Origin: JBHBQE01 sp041776485 | GTDB lineage: Bacteria > Bacillota > Clostridia > Lachnospirales > Lachnospiraceae | Reading direction: 5' to 3' | DNA length: 64,000 nt | Assembly: GCA_041776485.1 (NCBI GenBank) | Contig: JBHBQE010000020.1 | Span: forward strand, 1-64,000 | Shown here: one piece after another, positions 52,150 through 59,077 of the stretch | Position numbering within the stretch: position 1 is the stretch's first letter | How the letters are laid out: each line of letters starts with the position of its first letter | The notes under the pieces: model-generated | The model's input: only the letters and a program-made list of their open reading frames with translations | Database searches by the model: none | What the model was told of the DNA's origin: nothing | Position numbers and translations under genes: made by a program

Positions 52150-53454
52150 TTATAGGGAATGATCCACTAATAATCCGGAAAATCTGCTGGCAGCATAGGG
52201 GGCAAAAAATGATTTGCCGGGATTTTTATACTCTACAGTTACTTTATTGACATAGTCCAAAGGATTGATGGAAGTTTTTTTAGCTTGACGAAGTAAAGCA
52301 TCCTTAAACTGATTAAGTGCTATAAATTCATTTTCGTGATTTTTGTTGTTAATGGTGTCGGAAAACTTTTCTCTATCAAGTTCTAAATAACCTTTGTTGT
52401 TTATATTTAGCCCAAGGCTTTGAAGTTCTTTTTCACTTCCTCTATACAATCCGCTCATTTCCATAAGAAGCTTTTTATCTCCACCTACATCTGCATATTT
52501 ACTTCCCACAGTAAGGAAATTATTGTAGGCATTGGCAAGCTCCAAAACTGAGTCAGCGATAGCATCAGTGCTGGTTTTAAAGCCTATCTTTGCATCACCC
52601 TTGGTAGGGGCTTTAAGGGTTATCTCAAAGTCATTATTAATGGTAAAGGTATTTGATATGGAGGAACGCTCATTCCCATTTAATGTAAAGGAGGAGTTTT
52701 TTGCAGGGCTTTCCACTCTATCAATACCGAGAATGTCCATTTCTCTTTGAGAGGCATTGGCAGAGACACTTATTTTAAACAGATATTCCTCACTGGGAGA
52801 AAGACCGGTATTCTTTGAGGTTATAGAAATAGCAGAGGTTTCATTCCCCAGCTTAATCACGCTGGAGGAAAGAGGGATATCTGAGGTGTTTATGAGCCTT
52901 ACAATTCTGTTTTGAACGTCAATATTCTTGTCATTTTCAAGCACGTTAAACTGAAACTCATATGAATTTGTAGGGGTATCCAAATCGAAGGTATAGGTGC
53001 CGGTTTCAAAGGCACGCTCATTCATAGGCAGGAAATTGCCTCTGTTAATCTGTGGGGTAGCTATAGAATTTATACCTATTGTAAACTCTTCACTGGATGG
53101 ATTTTCTGAATTTCCAATATATTCCACATGGACGTTATCCTCCATTGAACTGGTGGCAACTCTTTTATGGAATATACTTTCCATATCGTCAGATTCCACA
53201 GTAAGGGAGGCAATAAGATTTTCAGTGCGCCTTGCCCCTTCTTTAAGGTCGATGGCAAACTTGGTAACATCATCCTGAGAAAGGTTAATTTTATACAGGG
53301 GAGATTCTTTATTGGCTTTGACAATATTATTATAACGCTTGCGAAGATCACTACGTTTGTGAGCGTCAAATCTGCTCTGTCTATCCTTTTCCAATGGATT
53401 GTAGTAATTGGATAGAATATGATTATAGATTTCTTTATTACTAATGATAGACAT
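52150..53454 (-). CDS. FliD-like protein (second, atypical filament-cap-related gene)
   Basis: 434 residues from the ATG at 53454, which has AAAGGAGG just upstream. The C-terminal half follows the FliD_C pattern: SSFTLNGNERSSISNTFTIN, DFEITLKAPTKGDAKIG, then STDAIADSVLELANAYNNFL and QSLGLNINNKGYLELDREKF. The N-terminal part is different from FliD, lacking the DTEALV motif, and ends in SGLLVDHSL. It may be a special cap, a filament-associated or adhesive protein. Encoded opposite to the flagellar cluster, between glycosyltransferase genes. Confidence 0.55.
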   Translation of the reverse strand: MSIISNKEIYNHILSNYYNPLEKDRQSRFDAHKRSDLRKRYNNIVKANKESPLYKINLSQDDVTKFAIDLKEGARRTENLIASLTVESDDMESIFHKRVATSSMEDNVHVEYIGNSENPSSEEFTIGINSIATPQINRGNFLPMNERAFETGTYTFDLDTPTNSYEFQFNVLENDKNIDVQNRIVRLINTSDIPLSSSVIKLGNETSAISITSKNTGLSPSEEYLFKISVSANASQREMDILGIDRVESPAKNSSFTLNGNERSSISNTFTINNDFEITLKAPTKGDAKIGFKTSTDAIADSVLELANAYNNFLTVGSKYADVGGDKKLLMEMSGLYRGSEKELQSLGLNINNKGYLELDREKFSDTINNKNHENEFIALNQFKDALLRQAKKTSINPLDYVNKVTVEYKNPGKSFFAPYAASRFSGLLVDHSL

Positions 53455-53667
53455 CGCTTCCCCTCCTTTCTTCCATGATAAACCTGTGGCACAATCCTTG
53501 TGCCGAGGGCAGAATATATCCACTTATAGTTACTATCATACTATCATAAAAAAATCAGCCTGTCACCTGCTAAATAGGATATTTTCTATAAAATTTTATC
53601 AATATATAGTATATTGTATATTAAAACACAGAAATGCAGATAATCCCACACTTTCAGGAGGTTGTAT

Positions 53668-54651
53668 ATGGAATATGATGTTTCAGTTATAGTGCCGGTA
53701 TATAACGGAGAAAAGCTTTTGCCGAATACTTTGGGGAACTTGCTGAACCAAAGCAAGGATAGATTGGAAATAATACTGGTAAATGATGCCTCTACTGATA
53801 ATTCGCTAAGGGTATTAAATGATGCTAAAGCTGCATTTCCGGACAGAGTGATTATTATTGATTTAAATGAAAACAGGGGTCCCGGATTTGCCAGAAATAT
53901 GGGACTTCAGGCTGCAAGGGGAGAATATATAGGTTTTATGGATGCAGACGATCTGATAGATATATCCATGTATGAGAAATTATATTCTCTTGCCAGGGAA
54001 AATAACGCGGATATAGTAGATTCAGCCTATTTTAGAGATTCTACCCAAAAAGCATTGGTGCACTTTAGTAAAGAAAACCTTGGGGAACTTGACGATAAAA
54101 AGCGCGGAACATTAATAAGCTGTGGCGGATATAACTGTATGAAAATATTTAAAAAGTCCATGCTTGATAAATATAATATTACATTTAGGCCTGCCTATAT
54201 ACTTGAAGATATGGACTTTCTGGTGAGGGCGATTATTTGCGCAAAAAAAGTGAACGGTACAGAGGATGTGTTATACAGATATAGAGATACAGGAGGCTCT
54301 CTATCTAAGGAGGAAAATTTTTCCGGGTATATAAATGCCCAGAGAGAGGCTGCACTTGCCCTTGACCTGATTAAAAGAGAGTACAGCACCAAGGGTGCGG
54401 TTATAGAGGCAGTTAATTATATTATATTATCCATGTACAAAAATATTCTGGTTATGCTGGTGAAAAATCGAGGGAGAGTTTCAGATAATCTCAGAATGAC
54501 TTTGCTTGCCAAGGTAAAAGAGGCAATAGGGGATCTGGCAAATATTAATCCGAGGGATAATAATTATGCTTCGGACAAATTAGACGAAGAGGAATTAAAT
54601 TTAATTACTTTGGCAAACGTTGATGAAGCACAGCTTTTAAAATTGCAATAA
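53668..54651 (+). CDS. Glycosyltransferase family 2
   Basis: 327 residues, GT-A fold. N-terminal VSVIVPVYNGEKLLPNTLGN, nucleotide-binding LVNDASTDNSLRVL, and the metal-binding motif in GFMDADDLIDISMY; ILEDMDFLVRAII carries the acceptor-side acidic motif. AGGAGG at 53655-53660 fixes the ATG at 53668 rather than the TTG at 53662. It is the last gene before the rpmG promoter and stands apart from the other transferases by the FliD-like gene. Confidence 0.87.
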   Translation: MEYDVSVIVPVYNGEKLLPNTLGNLLNQSKDRLEIILVNDASTDNSLRVLNDAKAAFPDRVIIIDLNENRGPGFARNMGLQAARGEYIGFMDADDLIDISMYEKLYSLARENNADIVDSAYFRDSTQKALVHFSKENLGELDDKKRGTLISCGGYNCMKIFKKSMLDKYNITFRPAYILEDMDFLVRAIICAKKVNGTEDVLYRYRDTGGSLSKEENFSGYINAQREAALALDLIKREYSTKGAVIEAVNYIILSMYKNILVMLVKNRGRVSDNLRMTLLAKVKEAIGDLANINPRDNNYASDKLDEEELNLITLANVDEAQLLKLQ

Positions 54652-54665
54652 ATGCTAATAATTAA

Positions 54666-54694
54666 TTGACAAATGCTATTCTGCGTGCTATTCT
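54666..54694 (+). promoter_or_regulatory. Sigma-A type promoter of the rpmG-secE-nusG-ribosomal operon
   Basis: A perfect TTGACA (54666-54671), 17 bases, TATTCT (54689-54694), 145 bases before rpmG. Confidence 0.65.
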
Positions 54695-54703
54695 ATCCTA
54701 GCT

Positions 54704-54727
54704 AAAGAGGCAGGAACTCTTTTTTTT
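54704..54727 (+). terminator. Terminator-like hairpin at the presumed start of the rpmG transcript
   Basis: AAAGAG (54704-54709) pairs with CTCTTT (54717-54722) and a run of eight T follows. It could end the upstream glycosyltransferase transcript or act as an attenuator very close to the promoter above. Confidence 0.55.
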
Positions 54728-54838
54728 GTGCACTGTTTTAATGAGCTAGATAGTTATTGTTTCTATTATAAACTACAGTAAATAAGAAATTATCGTTACC
54801 TGTCATAAATTTTGTTAGGACAGGAGTAGGAGGAGACC

Positions 54839-54988
54839 ATGCGAGTAAGAATTACACTTGCCTGTACTGAGTGCAAGCAGAGAAATTACAACAGTACAAA
54901 GAATAAAACCACTATGCCGGATCGTCTGGAGGTTAAGAAGTATTGTCGTTTTTGCAAAAAGCATACAATACATAAGGAAACCAAGTAG
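54839..54988 (+). CDS. rpmG: 50S ribosomal protein L33
   Basis: 49 residues. [20 protein letters not shown] opens the zinc-binding C+ form of L33, with the two cysteine pairs CTEC and CRFC; the end reads [24 protein letters not shown] precedes the ATG. Too short for many ORF callers but unmistakable, and in the usual position before secE. Confidence 0.97.
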   Translation: MRVRITLACTECKQRNYNSTKNKTTMPDRLEVKKYCRFCKKHTIHKETK

Positions 54989-54996
54989 GAGGCAAT

Positions 54997-55191
54997 ATGT
55001 CAGAGGCTAAACCAAAGATAAAAAGATTTACTGCACTTAAGACGGAATTTGCCAAGATATTTTGGCCGGATAAAGGCTCTGTTGCAAAGCGTTCCGTAGC
55101 GGTAATAATAGTCAGCGCTATAATGGGTGTTTTGATAGTGTTCTTTGATATGATAATTCAGTATGGACTTGACCGTCTGTTTAGTATATAG
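54997..55191 (+). CDS. secE: Preprotein translocase subunit SecE
   Basis: 64 residues, the single-helix Gram-positive form. An amphipathic segment (LKTEFAKIFWPDKGSVAKRS) leads into one membrane helix (VAVIIVSAIMGVLIVFFDMI). Clamps SecY in the translocon. Eight bases after rpmG with AGGAGG. Confidence 0.95.
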   Translation: MSEAKPKIKRFTALKTEFAKIFWPDKGSVAKRSVAVIIVSAIMGVLIVFFDMIIQYGLDRLFSI

Positions 55192-55202
55192 AGGAGTTTT
55201 AA

Positions 55203-55727
55203 ATGGCTGAAGCACATTGGTATGTGGTTCATACCTATTCCGGGTATGAGGACAAAGTCAAAAAGAATATAGACATGGTTCGTAAAAACCGTGGTATTGA
55301 GGATCAAATTTTAGAAATCCGTGTTCCCATGCAGGATATTATGGAGGTGAAAAACGGAGCCAGAAAGCAGGTTAAAAAGAAAATGTTTCCTGGGTATGTT
55401 TTGGTCAATATGATTATGAACGATGATACATGGTATATAGTTCGCAATACCACAGGAGTTACAGGCTTTGTAGGTCCCGGAAGCAAACCGGTACCATTGG
55501 AGGACTCTGAAGTAGAGCCAATTGGCACCATGAATGATAATATCGAGATTACAACAGACCTCGTAGTAGGTGAGACTGTTTATGTAATAGGCGGAGTTTG
55601 GAAAGATACCACCGGTCAAATTCAAAGTGTTAATCAAAACAAGCAGACAGTTACAATTAATGTTGAGCTGTTTGGGCGTCAAACGCCGGTTGAGATAAGT
55701 TTTTCAGAAGTGGAACGTATGGATTAG
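55203..55727 (+). CDS. nusG: Transcription termination/antitermination protein NusG
   Basis: 174 residues. NGN domain (HWYVVHTYSGYEDKVKKNID; KMFPGYVLVNMIMNDDTWYI; GVTGFVGPGSKPVPL) followed by a KOW domain (GETVYVIGGVWKDTTGQIQS). Binds RNA polymerase to modulate pausing and Rho. Same operon as secE, 11-base gap. Confidence 0.97.
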   Translation: MAEAHWYVVHTYSGYEDKVKKNIDMVRKNRGIEDQILEIRVPMQDIMEVKNGARKQVKKKMFPGYVLVNMIMNDDTWYIVRNTTGVTGFVGPGSKPVPLEDSEVEPIGTMNDNIEITTDLVVGETVYVIGGVWKDTTGQIQSVNQNKQTVTINVELFGRQTPVEISFSEVERMD

Positions 55728-55763
55728 CCTTGGGCTAGTCAGATATAAAGAGGAGGAAGTAAT

Positions 55764-56186
55764 ATGGCAAAGAAGATACAAGGATATATTAAGCTGCATA
55801 TTCCGGCAGGCAAGGCTACACCGGCACCACCGGTAGGTCCTGCTCTTGGTCAGCATGGAGTTAATATAGTAGAATTTACCAAGCAATTTAATGCAAAGAC
55901 AGCAGATATGGGAGATACAATTATCCCTACTGTTATTACAGTATATGCAGACAGAAGCTTTACATTTATTACAAAGACTCCTCCTGCAGCAGTTCTGATT
56001 AAAAAGGCTTGTAAATTAGATAAGGCTTCAGGTGAGCCAAACAGAAATAAGGTTGCTACCATAACAAAGGATCAGATTAAGGAAATTGCAGAAACCAAAA
56101 TGCCGGATCTTAACGCAGCAGATGTTGAGTCTGCAATGCGTATGATAGAGGGTACGGCAAAATCCATGGGTGTAACCGTAGAATAG
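55764..56186 (+). CDS. rplK: 50S ribosomal protein L11
   Basis: 140 residues. [20 protein letters not shown] and [20 protein letters not shown] are diagnostic, with the C-terminal rRNA-binding domain [19 protein letters not shown]. Part of the GTPase-associated centre. AGAGGAGG upstream. Confidence 0.98.
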   Translation: MAKKIQGYIKLHIPAGKATPAPPVGPALGQHGVNIVEFTKQFNAKTADMGDTIIPTVITVYADRSFTFITKTPPAAVLIKKACKLDKASGEPNRNKVATITKDQIKEIAETKMPDLNAADVESAMRMIEGTAKSMGVTVE

Positions 56187-56214
56187 TGTAAATTCCCGAA
56201 AGGGTGCAAATATT

Positions 56215-56243
56215 AGTGGGAGGGGGAACCCGTCAGTACCACA
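56215..56243 (+). promoter_or_regulatory. Probable L1 autoregulatory RNA site between rplK and rplA
   Basis: AGTGGGAG...GTCAGTACCAC folds with GTGG (56216-56219) against CCAC (56239-56242) and an internal GGG-GAA-CCC. Conserved GTGGGAG and GTCAGTA/CCAC-like sides resemble the L1 binding site of 23S rRNA and of known L1 operators. It directly adjoins the rplA ribosome site. Confidence 0.45.
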
Positions 56244-56253
56244 GGAGGTAATT

Positions 56254-56952
56254 ATGAAAAGAGGAAAGAAGTACACGAAAATACTTGAGTCCTACGATAG
56301 GGCAAAGGTATTTGAGCCTGATGAGGCAATCTCTCAGGTAAAGAGCAATGCTCAGGCAAAGTTTGATGAAACCATTGAGGTTCATATTAAAACAGGCTGT
56401 GACTCTCGTCATGCCGATCAGCAGATTCGAGGAGCAGTTGTATTGCCCCACGGTACAGGTAAAACTGTAAGGGTTTTAGTGTTTGCCAAGGCTGATAAGG
56501 TAGATGAAGCCCTTGCAGCTGGAGCAGATTTTGCCGGCGGTGATGAACTGGTTCCAAAAATTCAGAAAGAGGGTTGGTTGGAATTTGATGCGGTTGTAGC
56601 CACCCCTGATATGATGGGTGTAGTAGGTCGTTTGGGAAAGGTTCTTGGACCTAAGGGTCTTATGCCGAATCCCAAGGCAGGAACAGTTACTATGGATGTT
56701 AAAAAAGCTATTGAGGATATTAAGGCAGGTAAGATTGAGTACCGCCTTGATAAGGCAAATATTATCCATGTTCCCATTGGAAAGGCTTCTTTTTCGGCGG
56801 AAAATTTAAGGGATAACCTTAAAGCGCTTATGGATGCAGTTAATAAGGCTCGTCCCAGTGCAGTAAAGGGTACATTCCTAAAGAGTGTAACACTTGCACC
56901 TTCAATGGGACCTGCAGTTAAGGTTAATCCTCTTAAAGCTGTGGATATGTAA
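56254..56952 (+). CDS. rplA: 50S ribosomal protein L1
   Basis: 232 residues. [20 protein letters not shown] at the start, then the two-domain L1 fold with [40 protein letters not shown] and [16 protein letters not shown]. Forms the L1 stalk that moves E-site tRNA. AGGAGG precedes the ATG, within reach of the presumed L1 site. Confidence 0.98.
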   Translation: MKRGKKYTKILESYDRAKVFEPDEAISQVKSNAQAKFDETIEVHIKTGCDSRHADQQIRGAVVLPHGTGKTVRVLVFAKADKVDEALAAGADFAGGDELVPKIQKEGWLEFDAVVATPDMMGVVGRLGKVLGPKGLMPNPKAGTVTMDVKKAIEDIKAGKIEYRLDKANIIHVPIGKASFSAENLRDNLKALMDAVNKARPSAVKGTFLKSVTLAPSMGPAVKVNPLKAVDM

Positions 56953-57024
56953 TAAAGCGATTTATATTTAGCTTACAGCGGATTAATTATATAGAACTTT
57001 AAGTTAATTTTAAAACTAAATATA

Positions 57025-57072
57025 ACTTATCACCGAAGACAGCCTGCAATATAAGTCACGCCGAGGGGATAG
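57025..57072 (+). promoter_or_regulatory. L10 leader (autoregulatory 5' region of rplJ)
   Basis: The 190-base gap after rplA contains CACCGAAGACAGCCTGCAAT and, after it, AAGTCACGCCGAGGGG, the motif pair seen in L10 leaders where the L10-L12 complex binds its own mRNA. Confidence 0.65.
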
Positions 57073-57097
57073 ATATATAATATGATTTTGTGTATTT

Positions 57098-57124
57098 ACC
57101 CCTATTGAAAGATAGGGGTTTTAT
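57098..57124 (+). terminator. Attenuator-type terminator in the L10 leader
   Basis: ACCCCTAT (57098-57105) pairs with ATAGGGGT (57112-57119) over a 6-base loop, followed by TTTTATT, just before the rplJ ribosome site. Confidence 0.65.
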
Positions 57125-57143
57125 TGATTAAGGAGGTGTAAAT

Positions 57144-57791
57144 TTGGCCAAGGTAGAAGTAAAAAAACCAATAGTACAGGCCATAGCTGAGGACGTTAAA
57201 GGCGCCCGTTCAGTTGTTCTAGTTGACCATAGAGGTCTTACCGTGGAACAGGATACACAGCTTAGAAAGAAGCTTCGTGAGGCAGGAGTAGACTATAAGG
57301 TCAGAAAAAATACAATGATGAATCTGGCTTTTAAGGATACAGAGTTTGACGAGCTTTGCAAGGTTCTTGAAGGACCAAGTGCATTAGCTGTTTCCAAGGA
57401 TGATCCCACAGTGTCGGCTAGAATATTGGCAAATTTTGCAAAGACAGCACCGGTTCTTGAGTTTAAGGCCGGAATAATTGAAGGAACATTTTATGACGCA
57501 GAGGGGATGAAGGCTATTTCCCAAATACCGAGCAGAGAGGAATTACTGTCCAAGTTGCTTGGAAGTCTGCAGTCACCTATTGCTAACCTTGCAAGAGTTT
57601 TATCTCAAATAGCAGAGTCAGACGGCTCTGTAAAGAGTGAAACAAAGGATGAGGATTCAAAAGAGGAGACTAAAGCTGAAGAAGCAGCAGAAGTAACCGC
57701 CGAGGAGACTAAAACAGAGGAAACTACAGAAACCACTGCTGAAGAAGTAAAAGCGGAAGGTGCTGAAGAAGAAACCAAAACAGAGGAATAG
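57144..57791 (+). CDS. rplJ: 50S ribosomal protein L10 with acidic C-terminal extension
   Basis: Stalk base that carries the L7/L12 dimers. 215 residues, versus about 165-175 usually. Core: SVVLVDHRGLTVEQDTQLRK, KVRKNTMMNLAFKDTEF, LEGPSALAVSKDDP, and the L12-binding helix ELLSKLLGSLQSPIANLARV. From about residue 157 a low-complexity tail rich in Glu, Thr and Ala (repeats like AEETKTEETT) is added. Start is TTG with AAGGAGGTG upstream. Confidence 0.96.
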   Translation: MAKVEVKKPIVQAIAEDVKGARSVVLVDHRGLTVEQDTQLRKKLREAGVDYKVRKNTMMNLAFKDTEFDELCKVLEGPSALAVSKDDPTVSARILANFAKTAPVLEFKAGIIEGTFYDAEGMKAISQIPSREELLSKLLGSLQSPIANLARVLSQIAESDGSVKSETKDEDSKEETKAEEAAEVTAEETKTEETTETTAEEVKAEGAEEETKTEE

Positions 57792-57836
57792 GCTGTTTAA
57801 AATTAATAGTAGATTAATATATAAAGGAGAGTAATT

Positions 57837-58208
57837 ATGGCAATGTCAACACAGGAATTTATCGATGCAATAAAGGAACTTAGCGTACTTGAGCTTAATG
57901 AGCTTGTAAAGGCTTGTGAAGAAGAGTTTGGTGTATCTGCAGCGGCAGGTGTAGTAGTTGCAGCAGCAGGTGATGCAGGTGCTGCAGCAGAGGAGAAGGA
58001 TGAGTTTGATGTAGAGCTTACTGACGTTGGTCCTAATAAGGTTAAGGTTATCAAGGTTGTACGTGAGCTTACCGGTCTCGGGCTTAAAGAAGCAAAAGAG
58101 CTTGTTGATTCTGCACCTAAGGTTGTTAAGGAGGGCGCAGATAAGGCTGGAGCTGAGGATATCAAGGCTAAGCTTGAGGCGGAGGGAGCAAAGGTTACTC
58201 TTAAGTAA
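57837..58208 (+). CDS. rplL: 50S ribosomal protein L7/L12
   Basis: 123 residues. N-terminal dimerisation domain ([20 protein letters not shown]), Ala/Gly-rich hinge ([20 protein letters not shown]), and C-terminal factor-binding domain ([36 protein letters not shown]). AAAGGAG before the ATG. A hairpin lies 30 bases after the stop. Confidence 0.98.
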   Translation: MAMSTQEFIDAIKELSVLELNELVKACEEEFGVSAAAGVVVAAAGDAGAAAEEKDEFDVELTDVGPNKVKVIKVVRELTGLGLKEAKELVDSAPKVVKEGADKAGAEDIKAKLEAEGAKVTLK

Positions 58209-58236
58209 TTTATCCCCTCAATTTATAATGATTGTT

Positions 58237-58265
58237 AAATGGCATGGTCTTGTATCATGCCATTT
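58237..58265 (+). terminator. Hairpin after rplL
   Basis: AAATGGCATG (58237-58246) and CATGCCATTT (58256-58265) form a perfect 10-bp stem with a 9-base loop; only a weak T-run follows, so termination may be partial. Confidence 0.5.
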
Positions 58266-58280
58266 ATATAGGTAAATTTA

Positions 58281-58934
58281 TTGGATTATTTAGAGCTTAG
58301 CTTTTTATTGGAAATAGTTGGCACCATAGCCTTTGCCTCATCAGGAGTTTTAGTGGGGATTGATAAGGATATGGATATATTTGGAATTGCAGTATTGGCA
58401 TTAACCACTGCTGTGGGCGGCGGTATGATTAGAGATATTATGTTGGGGATCAATCCGCCGGGAATGTTTACCAATTCCATATATTCAATTGTGGCAATAT
58501 TTACCTCGATTGCTATGTTTGTTTTCTTCTATTTTAAATCTCATTTGTATTCTAAGGATTTTTTAAAACGCTACAACAAATTGATGAATATACTGGACGC
58601 TATAGGTCTTGGTGTATTTACCGTGGTAGGTATTGATGCCGGAATAAAGGCAGGCTTTGGCGAGAACCCCTTTCTTCTGATATTTGTGGGAATGATTACC
58701 GGGGTAGGCGGCGGTCTTTTAAGGGATGTAATGTCCAAAGATATGCCTTACATTTTTATGAAGCATATATATGCAGTGGCTTCCTTTCTGGGTGCTGTGA
58801 CATGTATAGTAAGCATTCGATATTTGGGACATAATTATGGCTTAGCCATTGGAGCAATACTGATTATAATAATAAGAATGGTTTCTACTGCCAGGAACTT
58901 AAATTTACCTAAAATTAAAAAAGACAGGCAATAA
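58281..58934 (+). CDS. UPF0126/TRIC-family membrane protein
   Basis: 217 residues with about seven hydrophobic helices arranged as two similar halves: FLLEIVGTIAFASSGVLVGI with TTAVGGGMIRDIMLG, and later GVFTVVGIDAGIKAGF with ITGVGGGLLRDVMS. The repeated GGG-hydrophobic-RD motif is the TRIC/YicG hallmark; relatives are trimeric cation channels. Start is TTG. It is inserted between rplL and rpoB, normally adjacent genes, and rpoB has a promoter right after it. Confidence 0.88.
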   Translation: MDYLELSFLLEIVGTIAFASSGVLVGIDKDMDIFGIAVLALTTAVGGGMIRDIMLGINPPGMFTNSIYSIVAIFTSIAMFVFFYFKSHLYSKDFLKRYNKLMNILDAIGLGVFTVVGIDAGIKAGFGENPFLLIFVGMITGVGGGLLRDVMSKDMPYIFMKHIYAVASFLGAVTCIVSIRYLGHNYGLAIGAILIIIIRMVSTARNLNLPKIKKDRQ

Positions 58935-58964
58935 TAAAAATATTGAAAAATTTTTTAAAAATAC

Positions 58965-58994
58965 TTGACAAACAGATACTTTTCTTGGCATAAT
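58965..58994 (+). promoter_or_regulatory. Sigma-A type promoter for rpoBC
   Basis: Perfect TTGACA (58965-58970), 18 bases, CATAAT (58989-58994), about 85 bases before the rpoB start. Confidence 0.7.
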
Positions 58995-59077
58995 GAGCGG
59001 TGCACCGTTTATCGGAGAAAGGGTCTTTTTTGTCTATTTTTCCAAGGAAAATATCAGTAAATATGCGAGGTGAAAGC

